From Mesaphorura yosii (taxonomy: Eukaryota; Arthropoda; Collembola; Poduromorpha; Tullbergiidae): 64,000 bases of DNA. This document shows positions 59,031-64,000 of this stretch, one piece after another (the stretch's first letter is position 1; each line of letters begins with the position of its first letter). The notes under the pieces are model-generated. The model saw only the letters and a list, made by a program, of their open reading frames with translations, made no database searches and was not told the DNA's origin. Position numbers and translations under genes: made by a program. The stretch is taken from positions 186,001 to 250,000 of the forward strand of contig WIXG01000035.1 in the NCBI GenBank assembly GCA_009869945.1. Reading direction: 5' to 3'.

Positions 59031-60572
59031 TCTTGCAGTTACTTATCTGAACAGGGATCCTTACAGTTGGAAAAACCAGTCACGAGTCCAGTCTTTAACG
59101 TGGTCACCTACAATTTTTTATTCGCCTGAATACTGCAGAACCAGCGAACTCTGATTATGGACGAGTAATTTAATTCTCTTCCTGGTATAGGCGTATAGTC
59201 TCTCGCGAGATCCTGTGCACTTGATACTAGTTCTCAACACTACAGCGTATGAAATGGTACTTGATCTTGACCGAATGACGGCGTACACGTGCGGACAACC
59301 AAGTGAAATTGCTTCGCTGTTGTGTTGGCAAACGCATGCAAATAATACAAATCATTGGATAATCTACTTATACTAACGTAGTGCTGCTACTACATGTATG
59401 CAATAAATTTTGTCGGACGATCATCATGAGCCACCATCGTGAGCCTTGCCCATGTCAGTCGTCCGAGTCTTCAAACAGACTGTATAAGCAAATGTGTCCA
59501 CTGTGACCCCTAACCAACCATTTGCGTGAAGTTTCGTATTGCATGGTGACACAGTACGGTAAGGAGACGATTGGCTTGTCAGTTTGAGTTTAAGTTTTGG
59601 GGCAGAATAGGTTGCGCCCTTTTGGAATCGCATAAGGGTAAAAGGAGGCTATAAAATGTAAATACAGTGATTACTCCTAAAATAGTCTGGTCTAGCTAAG
59701 ATTTCCATAGGTTTCGACCTTCGGAAGTCATTTTAAGCTTGAAGATAATGGTTACTTCTGTAGTCCTTATTGTTTCCAGTTTCCCATTTCATGAAAAATC
59801 TCACAAGCGCAATCGAAATGCTAACACTTGCACGTCCACAATCTGATTCATATTTTATTTGACACATAGGCGAGGCATGGAGAAATTGAGATTGCACATG
59901 GTCTATTCTATTGCTGGCAATTCGTCTTCGTTAGTTGGGATCATGGTGGTGGTTGCCGCATTAAATTATCGGCAGAACCGCAGCGTGGAACAGTTTCCAG
60001 AACAGGCCTTATTACATTTACAGGCGCTATCAATAAAGTGACACCAAGAGTGCCGTGTGCATTTTATTTAATTTTAACATTGTGCAATAAGTACCGTAGA
60101 TGAATTTAATACAAAGGCATTTTTATGTTCGGTTAACTAAACTGAATTCTCATTACACGTGAGAAGTCGTGTCAGTTCTGCCTTGTCCTCGTGCCATGTC
60201 CACTGTGGCCAACTTTGCTATTATGATAAATCTGCCATCTGCCAAGCTTAAATCTTATGTCAGTTGAGTCAGTTTGACGTTTGACCACAAGAAGGGCTCA
60301 TGATAATTTAAATCTCATGTAAATTCGGTTACATAATGCAGCAATATTGTGGTTCTTGTCTTGTTGCTTTACTGGCTTCTTCACCTCTTCACCCATATAA
60401 ATCAGAATTATTTGGTTACTTGCCTCTAGTGCGAATTTGCCCTCATAAACGTTAACACCACTTTCCAGACGTACAAAGGAACCATTTCTCTGCACATACT
60501 AGAAAAGCGGCGTAGTGACGAAAATCAATAGCGAGTTCCAATCAGCTGAGTTTCGAATCACAAACACTGAAA
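59031..60572. promoter_or_regulatory. Divergent intergenic region between MPC2 and SORD
   Basis: About 1.5 kb between two opposed start codons, containing the promoters of both genes. I see no coding exon with family support. Open frames here are short and motif-free. Confidence 0.5.
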
Positions 60573-62276
60573 ATGACTGGTGATAATTTAACCGCAATTC
60601 TCTATAAGACAAACGATCTGAGATTGGTAAGTTGTGTCTCATTTTTCGGTATCCACAGTTTACGCATCATCATTATCTGCATTTTGTTTTTCAGGAAAAT
60701 CGTCCAATCCCGGAGCCGAAAGATCATGGTACGTGTGGCATTTAATTACTTCCTAGTGCTCTCACAATATTATATCGTCGTTGGTCTCTGCAGAGGTGCT
60801 TCTACGGATGTCAGCAGTTGGAATTTGTGGGTCCGATGTTCACTACTTAGTGAAAGGGCACATCGGAGACTTCGTCGTGAAGGCTCCGATGGTACTCGGA
60901 CACGAGGCTGCAGGAGTGGTTGAGAAATGCGGAAAAGATGTCAAAACTCTCAAACCAGGTGATAGAGTGGCTATCGAGCCAGGCGTCCCGTGCCGCATTT
61001 GCGACTACTGCAAGAAGGGCAGGTACAATTTGTGCTTGGACATTGTCTTCTGCGCGACGCCGCCGTACGACGGAAACTTGTGCCGCTACTACACTCATGC
61101 GGCTGATTTCTGCTACAAGTATGAATTGCTTCCAATTCGTTGACTGGACATATGCTCTGAAGCCATGAAGCTAATGATGCACCGTTCCAGGCTTCCTGAC
61201 CATGTTTCGTTGGAGGAAGGTGCGCTCTTGGAGCCGTTGTCTGTTGGGGTTCACGCTTGCAATCGAGCTGGTATAACACTTGGATCCACCGTTCTCATCA
61301 CTGGCGCTGGTCCTATTGGGTTGGTCAGCCTGTTGGTCGCGAAGTCCATGGGAGCGTCCAAGGTCGTCGTGACGGGTAAACACATACGCCCCACGTTCTC
61401 ATGCTTTGCATGCCATAATCATCTTGTCTTTGTCATGTCAAGGTCGGGCATAGTAATTATTCACTTCTACCTTACTTGTGCTAACAAGCTCAAATGTCAG
61501 GGCTCATTTTTACTTTACAGTATTGCAGCTAATTAGAACTAGGAAGATTGGAACTGAACTTGAGACATGTTGCTGTATTTCAGAATGCCCCATTTATTCA
61601 CACGCGTCATTTGATATTTCCACGGCAGTTGTTGATTTCATATCGCAAAATAATTACTCAAGCGCACTTTCGTTACAGATTTGGTTGAGGGCAGACTTAC
61701 GGTGGCCAAAGAATTGGGAGCTGACTACATCATCAAAGTTAACCCCAATGACAGCCCGGCCACACTGGCCCAACAAATCAAGGGCTTTCTTGGCGAGTTG
61801 GTTGATGTTACCATCGAGTGCACCGGAGCTGAGTCCAGTCTCAAACTAGGAATTTCGGTCGGTTTTTGTACAAAATGCGATCAAGCGTCAGAATCGAGCG
61901 TAGAATGAAGTCTATGAAATATTGCCTATGATAGGGTACAAAATCTGGCGGCGTGGTTGTAGTTGTAGGAATGGGAGCGGCTACAGTCACCATTCCAATC
62001 GTCGATGCTCTGGTTCGCGAGGTGGACATCAGAGGAATATTCCGCTATGCTAACTGGTACAAGGACATATAAATAATTTTTACAAATCGGCACAGGGATG
62101 TATTAACAATTGCTTGAATTTACAGCTATCCGAAGGCCTTGGCTCTGGTCGCCTCAGGAAAAGTGAACGCCAAGCGGCTGATTACACACCACTTCAAGTT
62201 GGAGGAGACTCTTCAAGCTTTCGAAACCTCAAGAACCGGAGCCGGGGGAGCAATCAAAGTCATGATTCATTGTTAG
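60573..62276 (+). CDS. SORD: Sorbitol dehydrogenase
   Basis: Seven exons, 60573-60626, 60695-60728, 60794-61118, 61191-61375, 61679-61857, 61935-62056 and 62126-62276, encode 349 residues. A zinc-dependent medium-chain dehydrogenase that oxidises sorbitol to fructose with NAD+. Catalytic zinc ligands are visible: Cys41 in GICGSD, His66-Glu67 in LGHEAAG, and Glu in [13 protein letters not shown]. The nucleotide site reads GAGPIG, with an Asp after VVVT expected for NAD preference. [15 protein letters not shown] and [20 protein letters not shown] are typical SORD. A second cluster, C96-x2-C99-x2-C102-x7-C110, keeps the structural zinc lobe that mammalian enzymes have lost. Convergent with NPRL2, 172 bp between stop codons. 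Confidence 0.97.
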
Positions 62277-62448
62277 ATGGCTGCGAAGTGTAATGCGGAG
62301 AGAAAGACCCCTGGAAAGATAAGAACGCATTCAAAGCTAACAAAATACAAAACATTCGCGTCAAATATTCGATATTATTCCAGATTAATACAAATGTGCG
62401 AACAAAGCTATTCTTGATACGTAATCAGCGGCTTATTAGGATTGTCAC

Positions 62449-64000
62449 TTATTTACAAATTGTCACAATGTCAGGGTCATTCTCGATTATATTATCCAAG
62501 TCTGTGTGACTGATATCGTGTATGAGGCAGATTTCATCGTAGCTGTGCCGTCCCGTAAACATCCCATAAATTGCAGTATATTTCTGACGATGGGCCAGCA
62601 GTTGGTCTTCTCTCGACTCGCTGTTGCTTGTAGTCGTGTCACTGCCGCCACTCGTGTGATGAGCGTGATAGCCGGATGAATTTGATATCAAGCTACTATT
62701 ATGTGTGGTTAAACTGAAGGAGGAATGCCTTTGAGGTCCCATCTGAAGAACCGGATATTTTTCAATGCGCCGAACAAAGTCGTGAACAAGTCCAAATAAG
62801 ACCAAATATCTCTCATCAATGAGGTTAAGCACAGTTTGGTGTGACTCGGAAGCGGAATTTCTCGTTCTGATAATTGCCGGCCCTTCCTTCTTGTCTCCAG
62901 CAGGCGCGGCAGTTGGAGCTGACGGTCCCAATTTAATTAGCAGCGGGGTCATTGTTGTTGTTATTGAAGCAGGGGACTCGTTAGAGGCTGGCACAATTGA
63001 CCTGATTAATTTGATTGGTGTGGTTGGGTTAGACACGGTTCTTGGGCTTTGGTTTGAGTGTGTCGAAGAAGAGAGCGAGTACGAATCGCTATACTTTCGT
63101 TCAAGAAACGATGATAGCCGATAATTTGGTGGAACCGTCGTTAACGGAGTCGTTGCTGGAGTTGTTCGAAACCTTGTGCATAATTCCTTCATAGTAACAC
63201 CTCGCTTCATTGCAGAATAGAATTTGACAATGTCCGAGAAGCTGGGTTTGCTCTAAATTAGAAAGCATTATTAAGATAGGGAATAAATATGGCGCGATGG
63301 CAGAGAACTATGATTACTTTGTGAATACTTACATGCTCCAATCTGCTGACAAAGTCAATGCAATCCATCTTGAATTGTTCTGAGGTCATGATCAATTTCT
63401 CGTGAATACTTGGCAATATGCAATATGTATTCCCGTACAAAAATAGAGGCACAAGCTTGATTACTCGGTAATACAAAAGGTTTTGCACGCAAATTTTGAC
63501 TAAATTCAAGTCCACGTCGGCCAATGTCGCTGCAAGAAAGAAATGCATTTCTCTTTGTCGAAGAAGTTGTGCACTTGCATATATTCTACGTCTACTTACC
63601 AATTCTGGAGATGTGATTGAATCCGTTGATGTAAGGAATTAACTGTTGGGTAGTTAAATCCCATGCCTCAATTGGGTGAACATCAATGAGAAAGACAGGC
63701 ACTTGATAATTGTAAACAAGTGGCGGATCACGAGCTACGAAAGGGACGACTTTGAGCTTTAAGAATCTTCGAACATCCGGAGCATTTATGTCTTCGACAA
63801 TAATTTGGCACTCTCGACTTTGAGAATTCAGCCCCTGAAGAACGGCTGAAAATATCTTGTGCAGGATGCTCTTCCGAAGAGCTTCAACAGCAGCGTGTGA
63901 TAGATTTCGACTTGCGGGCGTGTTATTGCTTGTATTAACGGAGCAGCCAGCGGTGGAGCAGCCAGTGACATTGAATTGTGGAACGGTAGGCTGTTGCTGT
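62449..64000 (-). CDS. NPRL2: NPRL2 (GATOR1 subunit), C-terminal part, runs off the window
   Basis: Minus-strand exons: one entering at 64000 and ending at 63600, then 63529-63333, then 63252-62449 to the stop; at least 400 residues, N terminus beyond the right edge. NPRL2 features: PLVYNYQVPVFL, WDLTTQQLIPYINGFNHISRI, LADVDLNLVKICVQNLLYYR, KPSFSDIVKFYSAMKRGVTM, DERYLVLFGLVHDFVRRIEK and the C-terminal GRHSYDEICL with DNIIENDPDIVTICK. NPRL2 with NPRL3 and DEPDC5 forms GATOR1, the GTPase-activating complex for Rag that restrains TORC1 when amino acids are scarce. Unusually, about 115 Ser/Thr/Pro-rich residues interrupt the chain before DERYLVLFG, and about 60 more follow KYPVLQM, both within one open exon. 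Confidence 0.95.

Overview
The window is arthropod nuclear DNA. It is AT-rich and intron-containing (GT..AG introns, mostly 50-150 bp but up to about 9.5 kb in one gene), with TATA plus TCAGT initiators and AATAAA signals. The arthropod assignment rests on two lineage-type genes: a pacifastin-domain protease inhibitor and a DIP-family (Dpr-interacting) three-Ig adhesion protein. A non-dipteran hexapod such as a springtail is plausible, but the species cannot be fixed by eye. Exon models below were built by hand from splice sites, reading phase and family resemblance. I recognise no virus-like element, retroelement or transposase.

Layout. 1-12.4 kb: no gene I can support. 12.4-16.9 kb: a head-to-tail array of five small secreted-protein genes, most with a phase-1 intron just after the signal peptide. 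Three of them (13.3-15.9 kb) share the signal-peptide end QLCxSQ but have diverged Ser/Thr/Pro/His-rich mature parts. 17.4-18.3 kb: a two-domain pacifastin protein that looks like a type II membrane protein. 18.5-19.75 kb (minus): a short protein with the N-terminal ASH domain of Abnormal spindle/ASPM but nothing of the rest. 20.3-21.8 kb: a ZDHHC16-type palmitoyltransferase whose catalytic DHHC reads CHHC. 25.7-26.1 kb: a 92-residue secreted peptide precursor ending in GRR. 28.1-47.8 kb: a DIP-type GPI-anchored neural adhesion gene with very long introns. 51.6-52.4 kb: another secreted pro-protein with a KR site.

53.6-64 kb is compact housekeeping territory: IST1 (ESCRT-III), a FLASH/CASP8AP2-like coiled-coil protein, MPC2 (mitochondrial pyruvate carrier, minus), SORD (sorbitol dehydrogenase), and the C-terminal part of NPRL2 (GATOR1, minus), which runs off the right edge. 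Three gene pairs are tail to tail with 170-715 bp between stop codons (pacifastin/asp-like, FLASH-like/MPC2, SORD/NPRL2). Two pairs are head to head (asp-like/ZDHHC16, MPC2/SORD).

The most unusual content is the array of fast-diverging secreted peptides, the membrane-anchored pacifastin protein, the ASH-only asp-like gene, the CHHC palmitoyltransferase and an NPRL2 expanded by two low-complexity insertions.
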